Source: Thermoplasmata archaeon
Lineage (GTDB): Archaea > Thermoplasmatota > E2 > DHVEG-1
Reading direction: 5' to 3'
Length of the DNA stretch: 38,598 bases
Assembly (NCBI GenBank): GCA_020054475.1
Contig: JAHWGJ010000016.1
Location: forward strand, 1-38,598
The notes below the pieces were generated by a model. The model made no database searches. It had not been told where the DNA came from and saw only the letters and a program-made list of their open reading frames with translations. Position numbers and translations under genes: made by a program. Shown one piece after another: positions 37,628-38,598 of the stretch (position 1 is its first letter; each line of letters begins with the position of its first letter).

Positions 37628-38053
37628 TTACCTATAATTTCCTTCTAAAAACAATTTTTGTTTTCCACGAAGATATACAACTGAAATAGATTCATTTCTA
37701 AGTCTTTTTCTTAGTTCTATATCATTAGTTACTACAATTCCATTAAATTTTTTTGCATAAAGTATTACTGCATCATCAGCCTTTTTTTCAATATTTATAT
37801 CAATTATTTCATATTTTTTTTTAATTAATTCTAAACTACTTTTTGCAATATTTTTCTTTTTACCTTTGCCTTTAACTGATAGTAATTTAATTTCATTAAA
37901 TATTGGTTTTGGTATAATAATACGTGATTTTCCAATTAGAATTAAAATTTCATTTTCTATATCAATTGAAAATTCGAAACTCATAAATATTGCACTTGTA
38001 TCAAGAATCACAACTTTGATATCTCGATTTCCCCATAACCTATTAAATGCCAT
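37628..38053 (-). CDS. PIN-domain protein (archaeal Fcf1/VapC9-like)
   Basis: VVILDTSAIFMSF...IIPKPIFNEIKLL...VVTNDIELRKRLR; follows and overlaps the aIF2-gamma gene. Confidence 0.88.
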   Translation of the reverse strand: MAFNRLWGNRDIKVVILDTSAIFMSFEFSIDIENEILILIGKSRIIIPKPIFNEIKLLSVKGKGKKKNIAKSSLELIKKKYEIIDINIEKKADDAVILYAKKFNGIVVTNDIELRKRLRNESISVVYLRGKQKLFLEGNYR

Positions 38054-38598
38054 CTGCTGTCAATCCTTCTACTTATTGCAATCCTTTGCCCCTCTTCAGC
38101 ACAAACAGGTAATTTCAATTTCAATCCAATTTTTTCTTTTTTAATATCGTTCACTATTCCAACAGTTGTTGCAGTGCCTATAGTTAACATGAGTGGTTCA
38201 TTAGTTTTAATCGGTTCAACATTTTTCTCTTCGATTGTACCAACAACTCTTTTCAATAGATTTATTGATAGATTGAAACTATCTAGTATTAAGGGTAATT
38301 TTTCAGGATGTCCAACAACTTTTCCAGAATAAGAATCTGATTTTGTTCTACTAGGATCTAAATTTGTCCCTATTGCGAGTAAACCGCCGGGATTTGCTTC
38401 ATTTACTGATTTACCTCCTGTATATAATGAGTCTATCTTAGTAATAATTGGTTCTAACTTTTTTTTACCTTCAATTGAGATTTCTCTACCTGGTGCAATT
38501 TCAATATTATCGCCCTTTTTTAATATACCTTTTAAAAGAGATCCGCCAATAACTCCGCCTTTTAATTCTTTAGCATTAAAACCTGGTTTATTGATATC
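38008..38598 (-). CDS. Translation initiation factor aIF2-gamma, C-terminal part (runs off window)
   Basis: Frame open to window edge: DINKPGFNAKELKGGVIGGSLLKGILKKGDNIEIAPGRE...NPGGLLAIGTNLDPSRTKSDSYSGKVVGHP...EGQRIAISRRIDSRWHLIGYGEI. Confidence 0.95.
   Translation of the reverse strand, partial: DINKPGFNAKELKGGVIGGSLLKGILKKGDNIEIAPGREISIEGKKKLEPIITKIDSLYTGGKSVNEANPGGLLAIGTNLDPSRTKSDSYSGKVVGHPEKLPLILDSFNLSINLLKRVVGTIEEKNVEPIKTNEPLMLTIGTATTVGIVNDIKKEKIGLKLKLPVCAEEGQRIAISRRIDSRWHLIGYGEIEISKL

Noticed and set aside
37628-38053. PIN-domain protein as a VapC toxin
   Set aside because: Location overlapping aIF2-gamma is the usual archaeal housekeeping arrangement; no antitoxin partner seen.

Overview
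AT-rich archaeal chromosome segment, probably Thermoplasmatota-like (inferred from MptA, Pop5, PCNA, TFS, aIF2-beta with TRAM, RfcS, EF-1A, FtsZ). Housekeeping flanks (1-9.6 kb and 25.5-38.6 kb) surround an accessory segment (about 9.6-25.4 kb). That segment starts at a tRNA-Thr gene and holds three paralogous secreted NosD/beta-helix proteins, membrane proteins, a lone response regulator, a Glu/Pro-tailed secreted protein, remnants of a C25 peptidase, a stand-alone condensation-domain protein, a DUF2971 protein, a CDF transporter and an oligopeptide-binding lipoprotein. Most notable observations: (i) several genes have no ATG/GTG/TTG where homology and a Shine-Dalgarno motif place the start, but carry ATA or ATC there (pop5, DUF1508, NosD-1, mptA, probably GDT1 and the condensation protein); (ii) the tRNA-Thr 3' end plus downstream flank recurs at about 23.1 and 25.36 kb, like attachment-site scars, with no integrase visible; (iii) three copies of a 35-bp repeat lie about 3.68 and 3.70 kb apart; (iv) a 305-bp MITE-like element has perfect 19-bp terminal inverted repeats; (v) an isopropylmalate/isocitrate dehydrogenase gene is broken by at least four lesions. 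No CRISPR array, transposase, integrase or recognised defence system was found. All calls come from reading sequence and supplied translations; no database search was run.
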